NCBI RefSeq assembly: GCF_008831285.2
Contig: NC_045143.1
Coordinates: forward strand, 1,275,503 to 1,339,502
Length of the DNA stretch: 64,000 bases
Reading direction: 5' to 3'
Origin: Nymphaea colorata
Lineage: Eukaryota > Streptophyta > Magnoliopsida > Nymphaeales > Nymphaeaceae
The notes under the pieces were generated by a model, which worked only from the letters and a program-made list of their open reading frames with translations, had not been told where the DNA came from and made no database searches. This document shows positions 48,873 through 59,942 of this stretch, piece after piece (positions within the stretch are counted from its first letter, which is position 1; the number at the start of each line of letters is the position of its first letter). A program made the translations under genes and the position numbers.

Positions 48873-49312
48873 GATGTCAATAGATTAGAATTTGGATCCA
48901 AATCAAATGTACATACCCGTCTGATAGGTTCACATATTAAGATTCAAGTATGAATGAAAAAGGTCTGCCATATATGGAACCAATTTTTAAATTAATTCAA
49001 ATTTGATATGAATCCAACCATTTTTCACATCCGAATTCAAATTTGACTTCTACGTAATCGAATCTGAACCGCATTATTACAAGTTAAAACTTCACTTTCA
49101 AAATGAATAGATATTTGATATAGGATATTTATTTGCAACTGAATTTGAATTTGATCCAAATATTTACTTAAGACCAAATCTGAATACAAATCTATTCTTG
49201 ATTTTATTTCTTAAAACCAAATTGAATAGTAATTTATTAATGGAATCTTTTTCCATAACCGAATAAAAAAAAAGCATTTTGGTTGGATATCCAATTTAAA
49301 TCTGATCCATCT
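48873..49312. mobile_element. MITE-like repeat, member 2
   Basis: Starts GATGTCAATAGATTAGAATT. The end read in reverse is GATGGATCAGATTTAAATTG followed by GGATATCC, so the two ends are imperfect inverted repeats. The interior shares GAATTCAAATTTGA and AATTTGATCC words with the other members. Confidence 0.55.
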
Positions 49313-49540
49313 CTATATTAAAAAGGGTGTGCCGCATTTCATGTATTATTTGCTTTTTTGTTATTTTTAAATATTTAAGCAAATTTAACTAATATACGTA
49401 TATATTCTGTTTATTTTTAGAAATTAATATTTTTTTTTGGTTGATTCACAACCCATTCAGCTTGATCGACGAATAATCGAGTGGCTTGCCTAGCGTGCCG
49501 ATTTGATTCAATTTGTACAAAAATGATAAGTTACACGATT
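49310..49540. repeat. Spacer block A, second copy
   Basis: Similar to 36868-37070. It carries an extra segment (GAATAATCGAGTGGCTTGCC) after CAGCTTGATCGA. Confidence 0.8.
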
Positions 49541-52040
49541 ACCGCTGCATGAGTTTGATGGCTTGGAAAATTTTTCCAAGCCAATCCGAGCTTTTCACTT
49601 CAGTAACAAAAAGTTGGGGGCCTGACTTTTTCTGCACTTCTTTTTTTAGCCAAAAATTAAATCACACTCTTGATTTTATACTGCATTTTAGATCCATACT
49701 TGAAACTCCTCATTTTACATTTTGCATTGAGAAAATATCTGATCGAAGATCAAAGGGGAGGTTTTGATCTTAGATTTCATTAGGATATATTAGAGAGTTA
49801 GATCAAAGACAATCAAACACCTTCTAAGGTGTGGAATCAAGTATATGAAAATAAAATCAAAATAAAGGTAATGGAATGTGTCTGTGAAGACTTGCAATTT
49901 AGACTCTACAATGGTTGGGGTGGGGGCTCGTAGGCAGCTAGTTCCCTTTTTGAATCTCTTAGGCTTCATTCTCTTTAGTTGCAAAGTCACTTAAGTTGAA
50001 GCATGACAAAGGTGGACTTCAAGGCATTGAAAGTAGACCTTGTACTTTATGAGGTTGGAAGCTTTGGATCACCTCTAATAGTAAGATGAAATACTCATTC
50101 AACTGCTCACATAAAGTTGCTCATAATAATCACGGTTTTATGAAAGTTTGTAATTACTTGGGTATGCATTGATCCACGTGAAATTTGAAAGAAAAGGATT
50201 CCATTAAATGTTTAGGTTGGACCTACATGGTTTATAAACGGGCCGAACATGATTTAAAATAAATTTTATACTGCCACCTCTTTGAAGTTTCAATTAAAAT
50301 TTGAATACAATTAAGAATAAAATAAAGTGAGAAGATAATAATACCTTATTTCATTTCCCTGTCCATACATAGTTTTTTCCTTCCTCTTTGGAGTTTCAAT
50401 CCATGCAATAAAGTCAAGAGGTGGCAGACCTGGATGAATACTTTTTCTAATAGAACCTCTCGGAAGGTCTGCATAGGATTCTTTAGGGTCAAAGACCCAA
50501 CCACCTTAAGTGACTTGAGTCTCTTATTGATCATTTCTCTTTCTCTCTCTCCAAGTGATGGGTAGCGCAACCAATTTGACTGTGCGACATGTATTAACCA
50601 CATCATCAAGTGATGGGCAGTACAATAGAAAATGATGCTAAGTTTATGAAAATGGGTTCTTGACCAAAGCTGATTATTTTTATTCTCAGGTTATATAAGG
50701 CTCCCTTTGGACGCATGGACAACCCTTTTGGTTTGTTATCTGGCTGATAATAAGCTGTTTGAATGTCGCCAAGGAGTAACGAATATGCAGTAAGTGCAAT
50801 GGTTATTGTAACATATGAATTTGCCTTAAAAAGGTAGTTCCATAGAAGTTCATAATATTAGTTTCATAGTATAATAACAAATAGCTGTATAATATTAGAT
50901 TCATAGAATAATAAAAAATTGTTACTACAGTTGACTGACCTCCCCAAAAAATGTCGAATTGAAGTCAGTTTTTGATGTTAAGCTGGTGGTGATGACAAAC
51001 CCAAACTGCTAACACAGGACTTTTTTTTTTATGTTAATTGCCGCTTCTAACCAGGGGTAGAGCTAAGGTAGGACACGTTTGGGCCTTGTCCTCACCTCAA
51101 TTTTTTTTTAAAAAAAATTATATGTAAGTTTTAAGAAATTCTACTTATTTTATATAAAATTTTTGATAAATAATATTTCAACCCTAGTTCAAATTCAAAA
51201 ACTTTAATTCGATCCTTTTCATGAAAAATGTCTGGTCCAACATCATTTTAATGTAACACATGCAGCTCAAAATGCGACTTTAGCAAGAAAATTTTAACTT
51301 ATTGGTTTGCCTTTTGAAAACATATTAATTCAACCAACTTCATAAATGAGCCAACCACTTTAGCCAGGAAACCTTGTCGTTGAGCCATGAATGTTGACAT
51401 AAGTCTTGTTGGGAGAGTAAGAGGTGTATTTTATCCTCTCATCCAATGCCTGAACATAATTCGCCTCTTTCTTCTTTTTCCTTACTCCTATGCATAGCCA
51501 TAAATATTTTCCTTGAGTTTTTATCGGTGACATTTTTCTTGAGTATCTTTTTGGTAAAGTTGTTTTTTACTTTTGGAAAAATCTCAAAGTTTTTTTTAAA
51601 TAAAAAATCAAAATGTTAGGTGATAATACTATAAATGAAAGAGTAACAAGTATTTGTATTGCATTTAGGAGGTCATGTTAAATACTTAAAATAAGAGGAA
51701 ATAAAACAACAAAATTAAATAAAAACAGAAAACGAAATAATAAATAAATAAATAAATCAAGAAAAAATCACGATAAAATCAGGTTAAAATCGTGATAAAT
51801 TTATATTTAACTTTTTTTTCAATATATGGTGATATTTTTTGTTTTCTTTATGTATTTCATTAATATCGTGATATTTTTGAAAATGTCATGATATTTGTAG
51901 CTATGTGACTTAAAAACTAAATCGGCATCGTTGTCTGGGTTGAAACTTGAACTGGATGTTAATTTTTGCATCATTTCCTTAATTTGTAGGGAAGGTTGGA
52001 TGGACTGTACAAATGAAGGGGTTAGGTCGGTTAAAAGGCT

Positions 52041-52081
52041 CACGTGCGCAGTCTTAAAGGCTCTGCCTACCACATCACGTG
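52041..52081. promoter_or_regulatory. Two G-boxes upstream of CHI copy 2
   Basis: CACGTG at 52041-52046 and again at 52076-52081, about 170 and 135 bp before the start codon. They lie upstream of the region that matches copy 1, so copy 1 lacks them at this position. Confidence 0.55.
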
Positions 52082-52141
52082 GCAACCTCCCGTCCAAAGC
52101 TTATCGACGCCGACTCTTTAGTCCTTATTCTTCCCAACGAT

Positions 52142-52148
52142 ACCTAAC
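52142..52148 (+). promoter_or_regulatory. MYB-type element ACCTAAC upstream of CHI copy 2
   Basis: It lies 67-73 bp upstream of the start codon. A G-box plus ACCTAAC pair is the known composite light-responsive unit of chalcone synthase and related promoters. Confidence 0.5.
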
Positions 52149-52214
52149 ACGCTCTTCTTATAGGAACCCGCCCCCAGCGTTCACGGAACCAAATCCCCAT
52201 CCTCTCGTCTCTTG

Positions 52215-53240
52215 ATGGCGCCATTACCCTCGGTTTCCGATCTCACGGTGGAAGAATACGTCTTTCCGGCGACGGTAACGCCGCCGGAATCAGAGAAGAC
52301 TCTCTTCCTGGCTGGCGCAGGTCCGTCATCTGACCGCTGCTCTTCTCTTCCGTTATATATATTTTTTTCCTCAAGGAAATCATACTGTTTTGGATTGCAA
52401 CATGCTCTTTGGTGGGTGGGGGGGGATGTGGGGTTTGCAGGGGTGAGAGGGCTGAACATCCAGGGGACGTTCGTCAAGTTCACGGCTATCGGAGTCTACG
52501 TGGAAGCGGCGGCCGTTGACGCCCTCCGTCCCAAATGGGCGTCCAAATCCGCCGACGACCTCGAGACATCTGAAGAATTCTTCAAGGACATCATCAATGG
52601 TAGCATCAACTCCGCCATGTTTATTCTCTTGAATTGACAAGATGAATAGTAGGCTTTCTCTTTTGCAGGGGCCTTTGAAAAGTTCACTAGGATCACATTG
52701 ATCAAACCCTTACGTGGTGAAGAGTACACTTCCAAGGTGGTCGAGAACTGCGTTGCAATCTGGAAGTCTGCTGGGATCTACACTGATGCCGAGGCCCAGG
52801 CTGTTGAAAAACTCAAGGAGGTCTTCAAAGAACAAGTCTTCCCTCCTGGTTCCTCCATTGCCATGAAGCACTCGACCACCGGCTCCTTGACCGTATGGAT
52901 CAATCGTCTTTAATTACTTTCTGCTATTGCTTTTCTCTTTCTTAAACGACCAATTTGGAGAAGCTCAAGGTGCAGAGATCTTTTCAATATGCTGCGTTTG
53001 AAATTTATAAATTAGTTGCGTCGACTAATTAGACGGTTCAAAATTGCGTTTTCTGTTATGATGCAGATTGCGTTCTCCAAGGACACTTCTGTGCCGGAAA
53101 AAGGGGTTGCAGTGATTGAGAACAAGGCACTAACGTTGTCCTTTTTGGAGTCAGTCATCGGGAAACACGGCGTATCTCCCGCAGCAAAGAGATCTGTAGC
53201 AGAGAGGATCTCTGGCCTGCTGAAGTGTGCTGAAGCATAG
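52215..53240 (+). CDS. CHI: Chalcone isomerase, copy 2 (type I-like, Tyr106 kept)
   Basis: Exons 52215-52320, 52441-52599, 52669-52892, 53067-53240; 220 residues. It has the same exon structure and phases as copy 1, with few amino-acid differences: Ala-Ser-Lys-Ser-Ala for Ala-Pro-Lys-Ser-Val, Asn for Asp at the exon 2/3 border, Ala for Asp after it, Leu-Ile-Lys-Pro for Phe-Ile-Lys-Leu. All recognised active-site equivalents are present: Arg36, Thr48, Tyr106 (GEEYTSK), Asn113 and Ser190. The C-terminus is four residues longer (Cys-Ala-Glu-Ala) because the copy 1 stop TGA is TGT here. Intron 3 is about 85 nt longer. It is the better candidate for the main flavonoid enzyme. Confidence 0.94.
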
Positions 53241-53439
53241 AAGACGCATCCAAGCGGAGTGGATAACGAGATCATGTAATTGATTAGCCGCTGTTGAATA
53301 GAATAAAAGGGATGCCAGTAATTAATCACCTTTGTCTTTGGCATGGTTGAATCTTTAACGTGGGTTGGCTATTTTGCTATGTAATGGTACTAGCACATAG
53401 TTTATGGGCAACTCAATTTCTGGCTTCGAGTCTCCATGT

Positions 53440-56100
53440 GATAATTCCTTTTGATCAGCCGACAAATAAGCAAAACAAGCTAAGCTGCCCTGAGCATCTT
53501 GATTTCGTGATTTAGTCTGCTAAATTAAATAAAATGATCCCGAACTACTTTGTCTGTGGAATGTGAAGCTCGTTGAGAGAATGTGGCAAGAAAGATGCAA
53601 AAATGTACTGAGTTGTTGGACCCGCCAGTGTGAAAAAGTTTTGGCAAAAGGCTCAGCTTGTATGTATATGACAGGAATTTTGGCAAAATAATCAACATCC
53701 ACTTGCCAAAGTGACCAATATCCTAAGTTTCTAACGATGGCTTTTGTTGGTCCTTATCCAGTTAAAACTTTACATAGTTTTGTCTCCATTCTTCTCTGTT
53801 TCATGTACCTTGTTGCAAAGATTTCATGTTTTCCCCAAAGAAATGGGAAGGTTTTCTTGCACGGATCCATCTGCGTGCCGTTCTATCTTATTTGTTGCTG
53901 AAATGCTTTCTATTTCTTCATTTCCTTCTACTTCAAAGTTTTTCATTGTCTCCTCCTTTTGAAATTTCGAAACCAGTACGAATCTAACATGGTCGCGGTT
54001 TGATGTTAAAGGCCGCTACTAACGGGGTTTCATCTCACGCTCAACCAACTTAACACGATTTATAGACACTAGTTTAGTAATCTATGAATCTGCATTAATT
54101 TTTGGGGGCAGGTTCAGTATATTAACCGTTCCATTAACTAAAAAATCCCTGAAAATTTTAAGTTGTTCTAATCAACCATGGCTATGTATGTGATCTATTG
54201 GGTTAACTGTTTTACAATTTGGCCATTGAGCATTCGACATGTTTACGGACCTTAATCTTTTCCGTTTTGCAATTTTCTCGAATGGTTGAGCGATCCTTGA
54301 CCTGTTAGTTGTTACCAACAGGAACAATATATTTTATATTGGTAACATAAGCGACAGGTTATGGGCCACGGCTTCATCAGGCCCCTTGAAAATGCATGCA
54401 CCGTCTTAAAACTGCCGTTTCCTCTGTCGCAAATGGGCACGGGAATCTGACAATCAGTGACGTTGACTACACGTAATGTTCAATGAGAACAATGCAAGTC
54501 GTGAACGGCGTTACCCAATTTTTCGGTCGCTTATTGGTTCTGTACGAAAAGCGAACTTATGACTATTCGTCGCAATAAATATTGTGTTCACGGTTGAGCG
54601 TCATCGCCTACAGAAGCCCACGTGAATTCCTTTATTTGCATATCAGTACCTTGTCGATTTTTACTCAGAGTGACAAAATTTAATGAAGATGAGATGTACT
54701 TCGAGTAATCGTGGGAAGTAGAAACCGATGTTCTGAAACGCTAGAAGAAAGAAAATGAGATGCATTACCAAAGTAGATGTAGAAAAGGGTCGAGAATAGA
54801 AGCCAAAACCCGGCGACAGAGAGACAGAGGGAGGAATTTCCTGCGACGATGAAGCAGTGAGAGAAGAAGAGAAGGCGTTACTTAGTGAACCAACTTCTGC
54901 TGCAGTTTCTGTAAAGAGAAAGGTGCTGGGAGGGAAAAAAAGAGAAAGAGAGTCTTGAAGAAAATGAATTGTATGAGGAAAGTGAAAAGATAAAAAAAAA
55001 AAAAGATACAGGGAGAAAAAACCAAAAAAAGTAAAATGGAGAATGAAGAGAGAGATGAGTCAGATGAGGTCAAAGTTAGGTTGGGTGTGGCTTACCGCAC
55101 CTAACATGCATTGACCATCAGGTGCGATCAAACTTAGGGTGTGTGTGGCTGACGCGCATTAAACTGTGCTGAGCAGCACCACCTGCATCAACATCAACAT
55201 CTACATGACTTTTAGTCACTCATGGTTAGAAATGTCAATGAATTTTATTCAAATCGGATATACCTTTAATCATATTCAAGTTTTTGGATATTAATTTAAA
55301 TTCAAATAAGAATAAGGAAAAGTTATATCTGAATCCAAATCAAAATTAAAAATCTGATTTCACAATCCAATTCGATTTTTATATTCATATCAAAATTTGA
55401 ACTGAATTTTGTCCCATTTTAAAATGTAAGAGCATTAGATATAAGTTGTTTGTTTAAAAATAAATTAGATTGTATATGAATCCGATAGGATATCATTTTT
55501 TAAATCCAAATTTGATTTGATTTCTTAATCGAATATTAATTTTTTTTTCTATATCCTATTTTTTTTGGATCGATTCAGGCAAATATCCGATTTAAATCAA
55601 ATATTGACATCTTTACTCCTCTTACGTAGTTGAAGAGCTTCTACCTAGATGCGATCTAATGCTCCAACCGAATACCCTTGGCAGTTTGTAAGAATCAGTG
55701 TTAGAACCAAATCAGCTGATTTGCGTGAATCAGTAAATAACATTTAATTAATTAATTATTTGAGAATAAGTAAATATATAAAATATTTAAAATAAAAAAA
55801 TCAGAAAAAAAGATTAAAAAGCTTATCCGGTCAATTAGTGTTGATATGATTGCACCAATCTTACTGAGTTTGCAAGACATGTTTGGGTGCGACAGCTTAT
55901 CACATATTTCGGTAATTATATTTCCACTCCAGCAGCGAAGATGTATCTTATTCAAAGGGGACTTTTCAGAAGGTCATCCGTCCCATAATACTTTCGCCAA
56001 AACAAGTTATATGAGTTTTAATGGGATTCGATGCATTAGTTGTTGGGATTCAGTGGCACGTGATGAGTCGACTATTCACGACACCCTAAGCTTTCCAGGG
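53440..56100. other. Spacer, no gene seen
   Basis: AT-rich. Open frames show no family features. It contains the third MITE-like element (55231-55612) and a purine-rich stretch near 54760-55060. Confidence 0.6.
55231..55612. mobile_element. MITE-like repeat, member 3
   Basis: Begins AATGTCAATGAATTTTATTC then AAATCGGATAT. The end in reverse reads GATGTCAATATTTGATTTAA then ATCGGATAT. These are imperfect inverted ends of roughly 30 bp. No coding capacity. Confidence 0.6.
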
Positions 56101-56160
56101 CACTTCGCTATAAATTCGGTGCCAACTCCGCCGACAGCAATCCCAACTCCGGCCACAGGA

Positions 56161-56300
56161 TGACGACGGCCCCACCGTCCGTTTCTGATATGACGGTTGA
56201 AGGGTACGTCTTTCCGGCGGAGGAAAAGCCACCGGAAACTGAGAAGAGTTTCTCCTTGGCTGGGGCGGGTCCGAGACTTGACCGCTGTTCTCCGGAGTAA
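56161..56300 (+). pseudogene. Chalcone isomerase exon-1 fragment
   Basis: From ATG at 56161 it reads as a diverged CHI first exon: PPSVSDMTVEGYVFPAEEKP, then ETEKSFSLAGAG. The old intron start also matches (GTCCG..CTTGACCGCTG). It runs to a stop at about 56298. No exons 2-4 follow; minus-strand receptor-kinase debris begins within 100 bp. The leader contains TATAAATTCGG. Read as a third, truncated CHI copy. Confidence 0.85.
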
Positions 56301-56383
56301 TTTAGTTTCACTAAGGAACAGGAGAAACGAACCACACTAAACTAAGCCTCGCAAAAACTTGAAACCATGACACTTACTAGTAC

Positions 56384-57422
56384 CTCACAAGGAACGGTGA
56401 TCCGTAGGTCTTTCTGGCGCTGGTTAACCAAGCATAGCCCGTCGTCAAGCTGGTGGACATGTCCGAGCCAAGTTTTCTAATCTCTAAAGAAGAAATGGAG
56501 GGTATGCTGTTAGCCAATGTCCGGGCCACGCAATCTTTCAATGATGTCTCCCATGGTAACGTAGATCATCTCGAATATCACCGGACTGTCGACGGAAGTA
56601 ACGACTGTTGCCCAGTGATTTCCGTCGAACTGGAGATCAAAGGTTGGCGGGGAGAGCTTGTTGTCATAGTTTCCATAGTAAAATTTGGCCCTGACCAGAA
56701 TCTTGCTGCCTTGGGCGTTGCTTTTCTGGTGGGGAAGTAGCGGAGGGTGGTGAGGATATGGCCTTGCTGGTCTGGACTGTGGCTGTTAGCCCCGTCTGGA
56801 TGTAGTCCTTGTCTGTGGACCATTCAAGCCCAGGCGAGTCACTGTATGAACTGCTTGCTCCACAGTCCAAGCTTAACATTGCTGCACAATAACAAGGAAT
56901 TTGAGTCTAATTGAAGCCACTGCAAGAGAATCTGATGGTGGTGGGGGTTACAGAGAAGAAATTTCTTTTTCTGTGAGTCGAGCAATGGCAAGAGGGTTCC
57001 CCTCTTCCTCTATCCTCAAGCGGCCGTTAACTTTGCTACGACCATTGAAATTCTCATTAATTTGCAAACAAAGTTACGAGGAACTACCAATTCGGGTTTG
57101 CTTTGGAAGATTTAATACGATAGAGGACTTTTTTTTTTTTTATCCAAAACGGGTTCCTGAGACGGTCGAATTTCTTTTTATTCAAAATAGAAAATAGTGA
57201 AAGGATTAAACTTAAAAATAATTTGATTTCCTTACGAGTCACATTTGGATGATCATTGAAGCATATTTATATGTGAATGAACTTCGTTAATTAGTATTTG
57301 TGAAATGGACAGAACAGAAGTTGCAAAGAAGATGAAGCAGAACTTACTCTGAGGAGACCCATGAACAGCATCACAACAATGAGCAAAGAATATGGTGGCT
57401 GCAATCTCCTAGATTTCGCCAT
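56384..57422 (-). pseudogene. Malectin-like receptor kinase fragment, broken
   Basis: Exon 1 (57422-57348) encodes a signal-peptide-like start, MAKSRRLQPPYSLLIVVMLF then MGLLR, with a GTAAG donor. Exon 2 (about 56881-56384) matches the malectin-like exon of the gene at 59943 in pieces: LSLDCGASSSYSDSPGLEWS, TTLRYFPT, GSKILVRAKFYYGNYD, SPPTFDLQFDGNHW, and an end like the YGS..VVR of the intact exon. The pieces fall in different frames with internal stops, and about 30 nt are missing compared with the 529-nt intact exon. Nothing of the LRR or kinase exons follows, since the CHI fragment begins there. Not expected to make a working protein. Confidence 0.88.
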
Positions 57423-58237
57423 GGTTGTTTGCTGATTTCTGCAAGTTGAAGGTGGTTTTGCTTCTGAACTTATTACTCTTTAACTTATACATGAAGATCT
57501 AGGAGTTAGCATTGGATAATCAAAGGACGACGGGTCGACCAGAGGTTAGAAGTTCAACTCCTTAAGAATGTATGAATGCCTTAGCCACCATGGAATCAAG
57601 CAAGCTCAAGGAAGCACACATCGCGTCAAGCTCAAGGCAAGAATGCAGCATGTGTAATCAATTTCGCCTCTTTTGTTAAAGCCGGACCGGATTGCCTTAG
57701 TGGTATAAAGAAATTAACTGCGGCTCACCTGCAACTGCGGTCAAGGTCTTAAATTCTGTGTTGAACCAGAAGTAGTGTCAACGCCAACACTTAATATTAT
57801 TTCAATTAGTGCCCATAGACCTGAGCTGTTGCGGAAAACCCATTACACTTGAGTTTGTAATCCTTTTTCATTTCCTAATAGATATCAGAGAAACCATTCT
57901 TTTAAGTGGGAAGGCTGACGTCCCTAGTTCTATAGTTGCCTTTTGAACAGTGCACGCAACTTTGTATGTGTTGATTAAGCTTAAAACTGATCCGAGTGCC
58001 GGGTATCGGTTTGACTTCAACAACCAAGACAATTAATTATACATCAAGATTGATCTCAATGTCATACATGTAAGACTACTTTTTGTTGTTATAACTCGCC
58101 CATACAGAAAGAAGGAAGATGCGTCAGTATTGAATCGAAGCTGGTTATATGCACTGTTCGGTATACAAAAAGGAGAGTGTAATGACCAGAACACTCTTGG
58201 CCCTTTAAAACAAAAAGAATAGTGAAGAAGCCAAAAG

Positions 58238-58276
<39 letters not shown>

Positions 58277-59942
58277 TCTTTAAAAAATCACCAAAATAAC
58301 CTAACGACTTTGGGTTTTTTTTTTTCATACCTCGTGCACGCAACTCACTTTCTTATTGGACTGCACTCACTTTCTTATTGGACTGCACTTTGATTGTTGA
58401 AGTTGACTTCAATGCAAATTGCAATAATGTGAACCAAAACTGACCCAAGTATTCGGCCTAATAAATGCCAACTCGCTTTATAGCCAAGCTTCAGTTCTAA
58501 TAAAGAGTATGAGGGAAGACAAATATTAGTATCATACTAAAGCTTATAAATCTCATAAAATTAAACTTAACTGTGGTTTTACATTGCAGGAGGCCGTAAC
58601 GAGGGTAGGTTGCATAACCTTAATGGGCTTTGACTACATGCGACGCTAAAGCGAGCACTAGTTCATGGGAGATCTAGAACTTAAATAGCTCGATCACATT
58701 ATATATGAGGGTTTCAAATGCTGCTAGTTTAAGTTTCATGGTTTAACCACCTAACAGAACCCAGACCGAGTCAATAAATGTGCCCATTCCAAGTACTCAA
58801 AGGGCTCTTTGTTCTCTGTAAAATATTATTACTGTTGCATGCAAAACCCAAAAATTCTTAGAGCATATTCATATGATAGTAAACCAAACAACTACTAAGT
58901 GTCAAACCAGTCCCCCAGTCCCAGCCCTTTGTTTTCAACAAGTTTAGAAAGATTAAATAAAAGCGTCTAATCTTTGAGGGAAACATGTCACTCTCAACTA
59001 CAAATAGGCATTCAGCTTTTAAAATAATTGTTAAAGATACGGTTACTTAAAATAAAATATTAATTTTTGATATAAAATGATAAAAATGCGCTTCATAAGG
59101 AACTGCTCTTTCCTTGGGTTACAAAAAGATACTTTTGGCTCTTAAGAACAGTATTTTTGTCATTGTATATCCAACATTAATGCTTTCTTAAAAGTTGAGC
59201 ATCAAGTTAATTTTAAAAAGTTGAAAGGCAAGTTGTTACTCCCAAATTTTAAGTTTTTTTTTTTTTTTTTTTACAATTTTCTTAACAAATTTTGGAATAT
59301 GGTAAGGCACATTGGTTGAGAATATCGAAGTGCCCTTTTCATTGTCTCGAATTAAGGTCAAACCATGACATATGATCATGCCTGAAGGCACAGCCACCAA
59401 TCAGGATTCGTAACCATTCCAAGCGTGAAAGCACGTCGGTGATGTTTCATCTCAAGTTAGATCGTGCTGTGCTTATATTGTTTTGCGTGGAAGATGTTGA
59501 AAATATATTTAATTTGCGCAAGCATTTATGATAATTTTGAAGAAGTCTTGAAAGAATCATTTGCCTGGCTTTGAACTTAAGATCTACCACTAAACTAATT
59601 CAGAATCTTCGTCAAGATTATCTACTTATAAGAAGAGCATCATTGCTTAATAAAATTTCTGGGTGGGGAGGGGGCCTAAAAGTTATGCTTTAAAATGATA
59701 TTCAATTTTAGACAATTCAAGGAGGCTCTGCACCTAATTTTTAGCCCACCTTGATGCGAGGCAGCTACGCTTCCTCAAACTTGCAAGTCATTAATTTGAT
59801 ATCAAATTAACGACCTTTGTCGGCCAAGCGAAGTCAACTGCTTGGATATCTCTCTCGCTCTCTCTCTTTTTATTACTTAATCTTTGATATGCAGAAGCCT
59901 CTTTAGAACTCTCCTCTGCTGCAGGGTCTTGTGCAACTGAAC
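57423..59942. other. Spacer between the RLK fragment and the RLK gene
   Basis: Head-to-head spacer. It contains a TA run at 58243-58270, a poly-T run near 59255-59272, and a CT run just upstream of the RLK start. No supported gene. Confidence 0.6.

Larger units (their letters stand above)
43920..52035. other. 8 kb spacer between the two CHI genes
   Basis: It holds second copies of blocks C (44717-44753), B (47272-47760) and A (49310-49540) and two MITE-like elements (45621-45943, 48873-49312). I see no supported protein gene apart from a weak 57-codon candidate at 46384. Confidence 0.6.

Noticed and set aside
52669-52892. Possible frameshift in exon 3 of CHI copy 2
   Set aside because: On a first reading I counted an extra A near the exon start. 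A recheck with both strand translations shows the frame is intact.
57541-57760. tRNA-like words (TTAGAAGTTCAACTCC, TTAGTGGTATAAAG)
   Set aside because: No cloverleaf could be paired around them by eye.
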